DNA of 55,095 bases from Fulvimarina manganoxydans (lineage in GTDB: Bacteria; Pseudomonadota; Alphaproteobacteria; Rhizobiales; Rhizobiaceae), in NCBI RefSeq assembly GCF_900176465.1, contig NZ_FWXR01000028.1:1-55095 (forward strand). Direction: 5' to 3'. This document shows positions 1 to 8,723 of the stretch, one piece after another (position 1 is the stretch's first letter; every line of letters begins with the position of its first letter). Under the pieces are notes generated by a model that did not search any database, was not told the origin of the DNA, and was given only the letters and a program-made list of their open reading frames with translations. Made by a program: the position numbers and the translations under genes.

Positions 1-584
1 TCCGGTCCCCTCGTCCGACATTTTATCGCAGCCGAATAGGTCGAGGCGGGATCGTAGACAGGCCTCAGAGCACCGCTTTATCGAGCCGGATAAGAAACAT
101 GCGTCATATCGGCAATTCACGCCTGACAGCGATGAGTCCGGTCACATAGTCTCCAACCGCCAGCGCAAACGGGGAGCCCGTGGTCGCCAGCATTACCAAG
201 CGCGTCAGCCCGCATAAGCTGCGCCAATCCTTCACCCCGATCTCCTTGAGCCTGGCGCCTTCGTCCGGCATCTCGCTCCCATCCGCAAGACTTGGTGGAC
301 CGTCTACGCCAAGCCGCCCTTCGCCGGGCCGAAAACCTTCACCCAAGCTGCGGGTAAGCCCGTGGGCTACCGACTTCTGCGCTCGCACATAATTGGTCCG
401 TTCCGGTCGTCACCGCCGATAAGGCGTGATTGAAGGTTGTTGTCGGTCTCAGATTGATAGCCGAGCAACTTTGCCGAGAGAGCAAACTCAGGCGAAAGGA
501 CAGAAATCTGAGATCAGGCGGTTGGTTGTTCTCAATTGCAAGAAGGTGAAGCTGCCGTTCCGCTCCCCATCCGACGCTAATGAG
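1..584. other. no convincing gene
   Basis: Short open frames on both strands overlap one another here, and none gives a product I recognise or has a clear ribosome binding site. The stretch lies beyond a decayed IS6 remnant and looks like degraded sequence. Confidence 0.5.
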
Positions 585-785
585 AAGACTGTGACTGATC
601 GTCGAATAATCGCCGTCGAGGTCGCGTTCGGCAAATGGTGACTCCAGGCCCAAGCAACTGAGCGGATGGCGCGTTACGGCTCGCCAAACAAGCCAAGCCT
701 CCAACTGCCGGCCCTCGGAGTCGTTCTTTGACTGGCGCTTCAGCTTTTCGGCGATCGTTTTAGGATCACGGCGAGGCCTCCCTGT
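585..785 (-). pseudogene. IS6-family transposase remnant (N-terminal part)
   Basis: Read on the minus strand, about 60 codons match the N-terminal part of the IS6 transposase copy at 6562-7315: EKLKRQSK, then GRQLEAWLVWRAVT, then DYSTI. These line up with EKLRRASK, GRQFEAWLIVQAVT and DHSTI in that copy. A frameshift near 765 separates the first few codons from the rest, and similarity ends after the DYSTI segment, so the catalytic DDE region is missing. This is a dead fragment. It sits just left of the siderophore cassette (876-6484), and two more IS6 relics sit just right of it. Confidence 0.65.
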
Positions 786-875
786 GGCAGAGAGCCCGAA
801 AAGAGGCGACTAACGTCGCGAGAGCGCCAGGCTGAAATATTTGCGACGGATCCCCACACGTTTCGGAGAGGGAAT

Positions 876-1844
876 GTGAGAGACGAGCATCCGAGGGATG
901 TCACGCAGCAGCGGCTTTCGCGTCTGACGGGAAACGACCAGACGCGACCGGTTACGCTTCAGGTGGCAAATCCCTATAGTGTCATGGCTCGTGGCGATAT
1001 CGGAGCGGTCGAACTCGGCGTCGGGATCGGCCTCATGCGCGGCGTCATGAACGGGACGCGAACGCTTCGTGCGCATGCGGAGGCGCTGCCGGGCCTTCAG
1101 ATCGAGGGACGTCTTGCGGGTCACTCCACATCGCGCGAGCTGACGCCGCCACATCGAGGCGGAACGCTGGAAGCGGATCACCTCGCGGTCAATGGGTTTT
1201 CAGCCGGATCGCTTTGGGAGATCGAGATTCCGGCTCAATCCGTTGTCGAGACGGTGACCCTAACCTATTCGCCCGTCTTCATCGAAAATCTCGGTCAGGA
1301 CCGCACGGTCCATGCCCTGCGAAATCTGCTTGCCGAACAGAAGGGATTCGACCGACCGCTCTCCATGTCCGAGCGGTCTCGATTCCTTTGGCTGTTGGCT
1401 GCCGATCTCTCCGGCATTGCCGCAAAGATCGAGGCTCAGGCGTTTGCCCTGACGCTTCTGGCCTCTGTTCTGCACTATGTCGGGGATCCATCTGGCAGGG
1501 ACGGTTTAACGATCGCGGATAGGCAGATCGTCGATTTCGCGCGACAGATGATCGATGACCATCCCGCGCATTTGCCGCCCTTGAGCATCGCGGAGATTGC
1601 CCGTCGCTGCGGCTGCAACGAACAGAAGCTGAGACGCCGATTCAAGCACGAGGTCGGTCTGACCCTTTCCGCCTATGCCACCGCGCGCAGGGTGGAATGG
1701 GCACAGACACTTTTGCGCGCAGACCATCCCATCGCCCGGGTCGCACGCGAGGTCGGTTACGCGTCTCCGGAAGCGTTTGCATCGGCCTTTCGGCGCCTCG
1801 TCGGCCAATCGCCGCGGCAATGGCGGCGGGAAAGAGATGACTGA
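876..1844 (+). CDS. AraC-family regulator (PchR-like), probable siderophore-uptake activator
   Basis: 322 residues starting at a GTG. The last 100 residues or so (about 220-318) form the double helix-turn-helix of AraC regulators: the IAEIARRCGCNEQKLRRRF helix pair, then IARVAREVGYASPEAFASAF and a closing GQSPRQWR. The N-terminal 200 residues are poorly conserved, as is usual for the ligand-sensing half. The gene lies 113 bp upstream of a TonB-dependent receptor gene on the same strand, followed by an MFS permease and a siderophore reductase. Known PchR-type regulators bind an imported ferri-siderophore in the cytoplasm and switch on the matching receptor, so that role is inferred here from context. 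The start is uncertain: no strong ribosome binding site precedes the GTG. Confidence 0.8.
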   Translation: MRDEHPRDVTQQRLSRLTGNDQTRPVTLQVANPYSVMARGDIGAVELGVGIGLMRGVMNGTRTLRAHAEALPGLQIEGRLAGHSTSRELTPPHRGGTLEADHLAVNGFSAGSLWEIEIPAQSVVETVTLTYSPVFIENLGQDRTVHALRNLLAEQKGFDRPLSMSERSRFLWLLAADLSGIAAKIEAQAFALTLLASVLHYVGDPSGRDGLTIADRQIVDFARQMIDDHPAHLPPLSIAEIARRCGCNEQKLRRRFKHEVGLTLSAYATARRVEWAQTLLRADHPIARVAREVGYASPEAFASAFRRLVGQSPRQWRRERDD

Positions 1845-1921
1845 CGATTCGGAGCAGGTTTTTGTCAAAAGCGCGAAGATTATGACCGCGACGTTGCGCG
1901 CACCATGGGATATGAGAACCT

Positions 1922-1942
1922 GATAACAGGCATCATGTTATC
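1922..1942. promoter_or_regulatory. inverted repeat upstream of the receptor gene (operator candidate)
   Basis: GATAAC and GTTATC form a perfect 6-bp inverted repeat with a 9-bp spacer. It ends just before the GGGGGA ribosome binding site of the receptor gene that starts at 1958. The place suits control by the AraC regulator next door or by a Fur-type repressor; the sequence resembles a Fur box only loosely. It could also act as an RNA hairpin that masks the ribosome binding site. Confidence 0.4.
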
Positions 1943-1957
1943 GGGGGATGTGTTGAC

Positions 1958-4052
1958 ATGGACCGTGCAGCTCGGCGGTGTTCGCTCGTAGCCATTCTCG
2001 CGCTTGGGGTCGCTGAAATAGGGGCCCCTGGGAGCGCGGTTGCGCAAGAGGCGCAGACGATCGAACTCGATACGGTGATGGTGACGGGAGATCGGTTTGG
2101 TCGTCTCCTGTCGGATACCTATCAATCGGTGACCGTGATCGAAGCGACGACCGTCGAACGCGAGGCGATGCGCCCGCTCACCAGCCTCATCGCCGAAACG
2201 CCCAACGCCTATGTCCAGAGCCAGAGCGAGCTGCCGACGATCCGCGGCGTCCAGGGGGGTGGTGCCGGAGGACTCGCATCGGGCTTGACCACCGGCGCCC
2301 TTCCGCGCCTGCCTGTGATCGTCGACGGGATCGCCCGCGCCGCCAGCGTCCCGAACGGCAACTACGACACGCTTTGGGATGTCGAGCGCGTGGAGGTGTT
2401 GCGCGGCCCCCAGACGCTTCTGCGCGGTCGTAACGGCATCGCCGGCGCGGTGATCGTCGACACCTATGCGCCGAGCTTCACGCCGGAGGCGGCCTATCAG
2501 GCGGGCCTTTCCGTCAATCGGATCAACGGTCCGCAATATATCGCCAACGGCATGGTCTCGGGGCCGTTGACCGACAACATCGCCGGGCGTCTCACCGTGG
2601 AATATGCGGGCGGCGACGATCCGAGAGAGATCATCGGAGGCGAGGCCGACTTTATCACCGAATACGAAAAACTGCGTCTGCGCGGAAAGCTGCTTGGCGA
2701 GTTCGAAACGACGCTCGGGGGACTCACGATCGAGCTCTTGGGCGATTATCAGACAGGCCAGATCCCGCAGACCCGATCCAATGTCCTCGCTTCGTCGGTG
2801 TCGGGGCGCGATCTGGAGGATCGGGTGTTTGCGTTCAACGGGCCCGACCCGGGCCTTCGATACGGATGCCTTCACCATCGGCGGCAAAGCCTCGCTCGAT
2901 ATCGGCCTCGACGGGCGCCTGTCACTTCAGTCGAGCTATGTCAACGATCGCTATGAGAGCGTGAAGGAGCAGGTCTTTCCGAGCTTCTTCGACGTGGACG
3001 AGGACTTAATCGCCAATGAGCTCGTCTATGAATTCGGACCGAGTGGGCGCGTGAAGGCGGGAGAAGTGGCCGGCCTGGTCGGGCTCGGCTCGGAGGAAAG
3101 GCGGCAGGATGTGCGCCTGACCGGCACGCTGGCCACCACGATCGACGTCTCGACCTCGTCGCAATCCGCCTTCACGGATCTGCGCTATGGTTTGACCGAC
3201 AGCGTGTCGCTGCTCGGGGGTTTGCGCATCCAGCGGGTCGATGACGAGCGGGTCCAATCCTCCCGAGTCGGGCCCGTGTCGGGAGAAAGCCTTTACGATA
3301 AGGACGAAACCGTCCTTCTGCCGAGCCTCGGCGTCGCCTATGCGTTCGACGAGCTTCACAGTATCGGCGTCAGCCTGCGCCGTGGATACAATCCCGGCGG
3401 TGGCTCGGTCAATTTCTTCACCGGCCAACCCTACGTATACGATTCGGAGACCGTCTGGACCGCCGAAGCGACCTATCGCGGCCTGTTCTTCGACGAGCGC
3501 CTGTCGATCGGGCTCACCGGCTTCTACAACCTCCACGACAATCCGCAAGTCTATGGCGAGCAGGTGCCGGGCGACCGCCGCTCGCTCCAGATCGTCAATC
3601 AGGAACGTGGACGCTCCTACGGGCTGGAGCTTGAAGGCGCGCTGGAGGCGACCGATCGTTTGACGCTGACCGCCGGTCTCGGCCTGCTCCGCACGGAGAT
3701 CACCGAGGCCGATCCGCAAACGGCCCTCATCGAGGGCAATCGCTTCGGGCAGGACCCGAGCCTCACCGCCTCGATCGGCGGTGTGTGGACCGCTTACGAC
3801 TGGCTCTCGCTCGACGCCAAGCTGCGCTATGCCGCTTCCGCCTTCAACGACTTCAACAATGTCGCGGCGGACCGTCTGGACGCTTATGCCCTCGTGGACA
3901 TCGGCGCTACGGCGAAATTCGGCCATGTCGACCTTCGGGCCTATGTCAACAACGTCTTCGACGAGACCGCCGTGACCCGCCGCGTGACGGGCGGTTTCGT
4001 CGACGTGACAGACCCGCTGACCGCCGGCCTGACAATGACGGCGCGGTTCTGA
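1958..4052 (+). pseudogene. TonB-dependent siderophore receptor, one frameshift
   Basis: Outer-membrane receptor that would import a ferri-siderophore using TonB energy. The reading starts with a signal peptide (about residues 1-30, ending AVAQ), then a TonB-box-like stretch (DTVMVTG), a plug domain (about 45-165, with the VERVEVLRGPQTLLRGRN signature) and a 22-strand-type barrel ending in an aromatic residue (MTARF). Frame 2 carries the gene to about 2849, and the barrel continues in frame 3 from about 2850 (RAFDTDAFTIGG). One extra base in the CCCGACCCGGGCC run explains the shift. Joined, the product is about 697 residues, normal for the family. Apart from this shift both halves read cleanly, so it is either a recent mutation or a sequencing error in a GC homopolymer run. 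Confidence 0.85.
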
Positions 4053-4163
4053 CGATGAGACGCGATCGTGCAATCGGGCCTTATGGGCCCGCCTCTTTGG
4101 CCTTGCGTCGGATCATCCGGAAACCGGCTCGGTTTTTGCTCCAATGCTTGGGGCGGTGAGCAT

Positions 4164-5411
4164 ATGGCTATGAATGGCAGTGCTGCGATCGGAGCGCCGG
4201 AGCTTCCATGGTGGCGAGATCGACGCTTCATGTCGATCGCCGTCCTCTTCGTCATGCAGGGTCTGACGGGCCAATTCGTTATCCAGGCGGTGCCCGTCTT
4301 CCTGCGCTGGGCCGGGCAATCGCCCGCCTTGATCGGGCTCGTGTTCCTGTCCGCGCTTCCCTATGTCCTCCGATTCCTCTGGGCGCCTCTGGTCGATCGC
4401 TATGGAAGCCAAAGGCATGGTCGGCGGCGGGTCTGGGTTCTTGGAGCGCAGCTCGTCGTCCTGGCGATCCTCGGCGCAATGGCGCTTCTCGATCCGCGCG
4501 AGCAGCCCATCGGGATCATGATCCTCGCCGCCGGGCTGATGACGGTTCTCGGCACACAGTTGACGGCGGCGGGGGCCCTAGCCATCGAGCTCTTCGACAA
4601 GGCTCAATATCCCCGTCTCGCCGCCGTGCAGGCGGCGTCGGCGGGGCTCGCGGGCTTTCTCCTGGGGGCTGGCGTCCTCTTTGCCCTCAGCGATCTCGGC
4701 TGGCAGGCGAGCGTTCTCGGCGTTTTGTCCATCAGCGGACTGACGACCCTCCTCCTCTGGCCCGAGCCGTTGGACCAGGGGCGTTTAGGAGAGGGCAGAC
4801 GCCCCGGTTTCCTTGCGGCCTTCGCCCTGTTGCGCATCGCGTTGCTGCGGCGATTGCTGCTTGTGGCAGTGCTTTCCGGTTTCGGGGTGGCTCTGCCCTA
4901 TGGGCTGAAGCCGATCCTCCAAGTCGATGTCGGCCTCGACATCGCCGAGATCGGGCTTGTCGGGATCGTCGGCGGCAACGCCGTCGGTCTCTTGGCCGCC
5001 TTGTTCATGCGCCCTTTCGTGGAACGCTTTGGCGGCTATCGCTGCCTGGGTGCGCTAGCGCTTGCCGGAGCGGCCTTGGCAGGTATGATGTTCGCCGTCG
5101 TCGTTCTCGACGGGCTTTCCCTCTGGAATGTCGTGCTCTTCGTACTGACCGGCAATGCGCTCGCCTTCGCTTCATTTACGGCGGAACGGAGTCTCGCGAT
5201 GCCGCTCTGCGCCGGCGCCGAGACGGCGACGCGCTTTGCGACCTTTGTCAGCCTCGAAGGCGCGGCGGTTCTCAGCCTTGCCGCGCTCGGCACCGCGTTG
5301 AGCGGAGCGTTCGGGGCGCAGACGGTTTTCGCCCTGGCGACTGCGGGGTCTCTGGCCGGTGCGTTCTGGGCTTTCCGCTTAGGGGTAAGAGAGGGGAGCA
5401 AGGCGCCATGA
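4164..5411 (+). CDS. MFS permease, probable siderophore importer (RhtX/FptX-like)
   Basis: 415 residues, about 12 hydrophobic segments. I chose the ATG at 4164 because GGGGCGGTGAG lies just before it and the conserved first helix begins about 20 residues later; an in-frame codon at 4068 would add a non-membrane tail of 32 residues. The LVDRYGSQRHGRRRVWV loop between helices 2 and 3 is the typical MFS motif A region. Single-polypeptide permeases of this kind (RhtX for rhizobactin, FptX for pyochelin) carry the ferri-siderophore across the inner membrane in place of an ABC transporter. The substrate assignment rests on the neighbours: receptor upstream, siderophore reductase downstream with a 4-bp ATGA overlap. 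Confidence 0.75.
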   Translation: MAMNGSAAIGAPELPWWRDRRFMSIAVLFVMQGLTGQFVIQAVPVFLRWAGQSPALIGLVFLSALPYVLRFLWAPLVDRYGSQRHGRRRVWVLGAQLVVLAILGAMALLDPREQPIGIMILAAGLMTVLGTQLTAAGALAIELFDKAQYPRLAAVQAASAGLAGFLLGAGVLFALSDLGWQASVLGVLSISGLTTLLLWPEPLDQGRLGEGRRPGFLAAFALLRIALLRRLLLVAVLSGFGVALPYGLKPILQVDVGLDIAEIGLVGIVGGNAVGLLAALFMRPFVERFGGYRCLGALALAGAALAGMMFAVVVLDGLSLWNVVLFVLTGNALAFASFTAERSLAMPLCAGAETATRFATFVSLEGAAVLSLAALGTALSGAFGAQTVFALATAGSLAGAFWAFRLGVREGSKAP

Positions 5412-6484
5412 GCGAAAGGACAACCAGTCCGTTGGTCCGGGCAAGTGCGATCGTTCCTGCCGAATATGGGCGGCATGTTCGCGATTTCCTGCACCAGGAT
5501 CTCACCGAACACGAACTCGAAGCCGAGGATATGGGAGATGGCCGCCTTATCATTCGCCATGAGGGCTGCCTCATCGAACTGGATCTGTCCCCTTTGGACG
5601 AGTTGCGCATTCGCCTGACGGCACCAAGCGACAACGGACTCTTCTTTCTGAAGGAGGCTGCGGCGAAACATGCGTTGGAAGCGGCGCCCTCCCTGACGGA
5701 GAGTTTTGTCTGGTCGGACGCCGACACTGCGGGCATGCTGCCAACCAACTTCCGCGAATTGCGCCTTCTGCGCCGCCAGGAGGTCATGGCGGGCCTGATC
5801 CGCCTGACATTTGCCGCAAAAGACCTCGACCTCCTCAGCGATGACGGCCTCCATGTGAAGTTTTTGCTTCCCCCGAAACAGGACCGTGCGCCCTGTTGGC
5901 CAAAGACCCGGGCCAATGGACTTCCCGTCTGGCCGGAAGGCGAAGACGCACTGGCGATCCGCTATTACACGATCCGCAATCTCCGCCGATCGCAAGGCGA
6001 AATCGATATCGACGTCGTCATCCATCCAGGCGGCCGCGTCTCGGATTGGGCCATGCGGGCCGACCCCGGCGATCTGGCGGGCATGCTGGGCCCGGGTGGG
6101 GGCGGCATTCCCGGCGATGCATCCCATCTCCTCATTGCCGGAGACATGACGGCCATGCCCGCAATCGCTCGAATTCTCGAAACCATCGGATCCGACCGGG
6201 ATGGTACGGCTCTACTTCAATTGCCCGAAGGCGCTGACCCATCGGACTATCTTGCGCCCGGCAGGTTCGATGTCGAGACGGTTGCTTCCGCAGCCGGGCC
6301 TACGGGATTGATCGACCGCCTGACACAGAAGCTCCGTCGCGGCGACGTGGACCAGGCATGGTATGGCGGCGAAAAGCAAATCGCCCAGGACGCGCGCCGC
6401 CTCTTCAAGGCCTCGGGCCTCAAAGGAAGCCGGCAGCTTTCGGTCGCCTATTGGCAGAACGGCCGCCCCCTCGATGCGCGCTAA
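5408..6484 (+). CDS. siderophore-interacting protein (DUF2218 + FAD-binding SIP domain)
   Basis: 358 residues. Residues 1-95 form a DUF2218 domain (LIIRHEGCLIELDL), and residues 115-355 form a flavin reductase of the SIP family, with the FAD-binding segment AIRYYTIRN near residue 185 and HLLIAGDMTAMPAI in the nucleotide-binding half. Such cytoplasmic enzymes use NAD(P)H or ferredoxin to reduce Fe(III)-siderophore and release the iron. The start codon overlaps the permease stop (ATGA), which implies translational coupling. This fusion of DUF2218 to SIP is a known arrangement in proteobacteria. It completes an uptake-and-release cassette, but no siderophore synthesis genes are in the window, so the cell may use foreign siderophores. 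Confidence 0.88.
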   Translation: MSERTTSPLVRASAIVPAEYGRHVRDFLHQDLTEHELEAEDMGDGRLIIRHEGCLIELDLSPLDELRIRLTAPSDNGLFFLKEAAAKHALEAAPSLTESFVWSDADTAGMLPTNFRELRLLRRQEVMAGLIRLTFAAKDLDLLSDDGLHVKFLLPPKQDRAPCWPKTRANGLPVWPEGEDALAIRYYTIRNLRRSQGEIDIDVVIHPGGRVSDWAMRADPGDLAGMLGPGGGGIPGDASHLLIAGDMTAMPAIARILETIGSDRDGTALLQLPEGADPSDYLAPGRFDVETVASAAGPTGLIDRLTQKLRRGDVDQAWYGGEKQIAQDARRLFKASGLKGSRQLSVAYWQNGRPLDAR

Positions 6485-6506
6485 GAAGAGTCGAGGGGGC
6501 CGCAAC

Positions 6507-7398
6507 GGGCTTGTCGCAACTTTGGGCGCGGGTCGCAAAAGCCTTGTTTGGGCTCGAATCTTCAGGCTTTGTTAACCTTCTGCAGCCCGAAGATTTGTGC
6601 GACGAGATCATTCTGGGTGCGGACGGTCCACTCGGCTGCGAAGCCGAAGCCCTTCCTCAGCCAGAGCATCGCCTCCAACCCCTTGATCGTTCGTCGGGCG
6701 GTGTTGAATGAACGAAAGCCGCCGATGCGTGGCATCGCCTTCTTCACCCTGAAATGATCGCTCTCGATCCCCTGCTGGAGATGCTTGGTGACATGATGGA
6801 CGGGATCGGTCGGCAGAAGCCCTTCCTCGACAGCCGACCGTATTGCAATCGGGAACGGCGCCGCACCGTCGGTGCCGATCGTCGCCGGCGACAGGAGCGG
6901 TTCGTCTTTCAGCATCTTGCGGAAGAAGCGCTTCGCTGCATCGGCATCGCGCTTGGCCCTCAGCAGGAAGTCGATCGCGTTGCCGTGCTTGTCGATCGCA
7001 CGGTACAGATATCTCCATTGCCCGCGGATCTTCAACATAGGTCTCGTCGATCCGGATGGAGCCGCAATGGGGCCTGCGAAACCGGCGAAGACGCTTCTCG
7101 ATCAGCGGCGCATCAGCGAGAACCCAGCGATTGATAGTCGAATGATCGACCGCGAAGCCGCGCTCGGTGAACATTTCCTCAAGGTCCCGATAGCTGAGCG
7201 GATAGCGCAGAGACCATGTCACCGCCTGAACGATCAGCCACGCCTCGAACTGCCGACCTTTGAAATCGTCCTTCGACGCCCGCCTCAGCTTTTCGATGAT
7301 CGTGCTCAGGATCATGGCAAGGCTCTCCGTTGGTGAGAGGCCGAAAATTGACGAACACGGTCACCGAACCGTTAAACGGCCAAAGTTTGCGACAGCCC
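6507..7398 (-). mobile_element. IS6-family insertion sequence, copy A
   Basis: An 892-bp element bounded by imperfect terminal inverted repeats: GGGCTTGTCGCAACTTTGG at 6507 and, on the other strand, GGGCTGTCGCAAACTTTGG ending at 7398. The length and the GGGCTGTCGCAA-type ends fit IS6. It carries one transposase gene on the minus strand, broken by a frameshift. I found no 8-bp target duplication, which points to later rearrangement at one end. Confidence 0.75.
6562..7315 (-). pseudogene. IS6-family transposase (copy A), frameshifted
   Basis: Transposase of about 250 residues when the two frames are joined. The N-terminal part (7315 to about 7038) has the IS6 segments GRQFEAWLIVQAVTWSLRYP and TINRWV and the first catalytic Asp in RIDETYV. 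At about 7037 there is one extra T (GTTGAAG where the second copy has GTAAAG), and the rest continues in another frame: IRGQWRYLYRAIDKHG, then TDGAAP with the second Asp and the HVTKHLQQGIESDHFRVK region with the Glu. All DDE positions are present, so only the frameshift inactivates it. IS6 enzymes are not known to use programmed frameshifting. Confidence 0.85.
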
Positions 7399-7734
7399 CA
7401 TCAATCGTTGGGTCCTGACCTACGCGCCGCTGATCGAGAAGCGGCTGCGCCGGTTCCGCAAGCCACATTGTGGCCCATGCACGACATTGGCCGTATCGAC
7501 GAGACCTATGTAAAGATCCGCGGCTTTCGCTCGTTCAACACTACCCGACGAACCATCAGGGGGTTCGAAGCCATGCTCTGGTTGAGGAAGGGCTTCGGCT
7601 TCACCGGCGAGTGGACCGTTCACAGCCAGAACGATCTGGTCGCGCAGATCTTCGGGCTGCAAAAATTTAACAAAGCCTGAAAATCTCGGGTAATATGGGC
7701 GCTCGCGCCTCAGACAAAAAGTTGCGATAGGCCC
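7399..7734 (+). mobile_element. IS6-family element, copy B, truncated and internally deleted
   Basis: Directly abuts copy A in the opposite orientation. Only the right end is intact: an inverted repeat reading GGGCCTATCGCAACTTTTT on the minus strand ends at 7734. The left end is missing, and the coding part is a relic (see the next entry). The outer end interrupts a DUF427 gene. Confidence 0.7.
7404..7680 (+). pseudogene. IS6-family transposase fragment (copy B)
   Basis: The N-terminal half is gone. What remains begins with INRWVLTYAPLIEKRLRRF in one frame, shifts frame after the PHCG codons, continues with RIDETYVKIRG, and jumps straight to FRSFNTTRRTIRGFEAMLW and the normal C-terminus LQKFNKA. 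Compared with copy A, about 101 codons between KIRG and FRSFN are missing in frame, taking out two of the three catalytic residues. The junction has a 4-base shared sequence (GCGG), as expected for deletion by microhomology. Confidence 0.8.
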
Positions 7735-7736
7735 GA

Positions 7737-7963
7737 CGAGGACGTCCCAATAGGCCGCCGCGCCCTTCCATTCGCAGATGGAGCTTCCCGATGCTTGGCG
7801 GATGGCTGGTCTCGAGGGCGCGGACGGTGCGGCGGCTGTCGGCGATCCGGCGCCCACGATCCTCGATGACGATTTGAGCCGCCGTCCGCTCGGCGATGGC
7901 GGGCCTCGGAAACGACCAGACGCTCTCTTGGCCCGCGGACGTGGGTTCAGCTGTCGGTCTCAT
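7737..7963 (-). pseudogene. DUF427-domain protein, truncated by IS6 copy B
   Basis: The start ATG at 7963 overlaps the stop of the DCC-family gene upstream (ATGA), so the two formed an operon. The frame gives ESVWSFPRPAIAERTA and RTVRALETSHPP, the hallmarks of DUF427. After that, a deletion of about 20 codons with a frame change leads to SICEWKGAAAYWDVLVG, the conserved centre of the same domain, and the sequence then runs into the IS6 end at 7734. The C-terminal half is lost. The function of DUF427 is not well known. Confidence 0.75.
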
Positions 7964-8322
7964 ACGCGCTCCAAACGACGAACGAGCGATTGCAGCATGG
8001 GGCGTGCTCTGAGGAAGGCGCGATAGAGCCGGTCGAGCAAATCCAAGGCGCGCGGCCCGCGACAGACGAGCCCGAGCGGGCGAAGAAGCGGAATTGCCCG
8101 CCAGACGGCGGCAAAGGCTTCGGCGCCGCTCATCACCTTCCCATTCTCCTCGGCATGGAAGCGGGCGAGCAGCTCGCCCTTGTCGAGCGGGCAGGCTGCC
8201 GGCTCGGCCTGTTCGAGATTGACGAAACGGATCGCACCCCGGCGATCGAGGCGGCGCATCAGCGCAATCTCCCGTAGACATAAAGGGCACGACCCATCGT
8301 ACCAGACCGTCAGCTTTTGCAT
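7960..8322 (-). CDS. DCC-family thiol-disulfide oxidoreductase (DUF393)
   Basis: 120 residues with the family signature at the N-terminus: VWYDGSCPLCLREI, where D9, C12 and C15 give the D-x-x-C-P-L-C motif that names the family (a CxxC redox pair). The start at 8322 places this motif at the usual distance from Met; the same frame stays open upstream to 8571, but that extension is not conserved in character and is probably not translated. Members are small cytoplasmic redox proteins of poorly known partner. The gene is followed with a 4-bp overlap by a DUF427 gene that has been destroyed, so this protein now stands alone. Confidence 0.8.
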   Translation of the reverse strand: MQKLTVWYDGSCPLCLREIALMRRLDRRGAIRFVNLEQAEPAACPLDKGELLARFHAEENGKVMSGAEAFAAVWRAIPLLRPLGLVCRGPRALDLLDRLYRAFLRARPMLQSLVRRLERV

Positions 8323-8723
8323 CGGCTGAAGATGGTGCGCCGCGCGCGCAAAGTCGCGCCTCGCAACCTGCGGCACATCGCACCAGGGAAGTTGGATCGC
8401 GCCCCTTCCACACCGCAACAGTCGCTCATGTTCTCGCAATGGCTTCACGGCCAAAGGGAAAGGCTTTGGCCTCCCTCCTTCCGAGAAAGGTCGTCCATCC
8501 TTCCCGCCGACTGCCGCAAACCATCGCGAAAGACGCTCACAGGACGATGGCCGATCGAATGCCCCTGTCATTCAAGGCACTTGTCCGTCAGTACCTAAAC
8601 CATGAGTGGAGACAGAGCGGGTCCCCCGTTCTGCTGCTGGTCCAGGCCTCCGAAGACGAAAAATTCAGCTAACTCTTACTTCATATCATGCGTCCATCCT
8701 GTCGACTGCCGCGGGAGAACAGC
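8323..8723. other. intergenic region between divergent genes
   Basis: About 400 bp between the DCC gene (leftward) and the GGDEF-EAL gene (rightward). It should hold both promoters. No clear operator, terminator or small gene is visible; the open frames here look like chance. Confidence 0.4.

Noticed and set aside
104-388. 94-residue leftward frame beside a 70-residue rightward one
   Set aside because: Neither has a recognisable domain or a ribosome binding site; both overlap and sit in decayed sequence.
1880-2887. 335-residue frame on the minus strand opposite the receptor gene
   Set aside because: It is the Arg/Asp/His-rich complement of the receptor coding sequence; the plus-strand reading has clear receptor motifs.
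4208-5407. Extension of the siderophore reductase frame upstream to 4208
   Set aside because: It overlaps the permease gene and is Arg-rich shadow sequence; the ATG at 5408 with the ATGA overlap is the real start.
7030-7040. Programmed frameshift in IS6 copy A
   Set aside because: IS6 transposases are made from one frame, the site lacks a slippery run, and the extra T is absent in copy B.
8323-8571. N-terminal extension of the DCC protein to 8571
   Set aside because: The DCC motif must lie near the N-terminus, and the extension has no domain and overlaps the expected promoter region.
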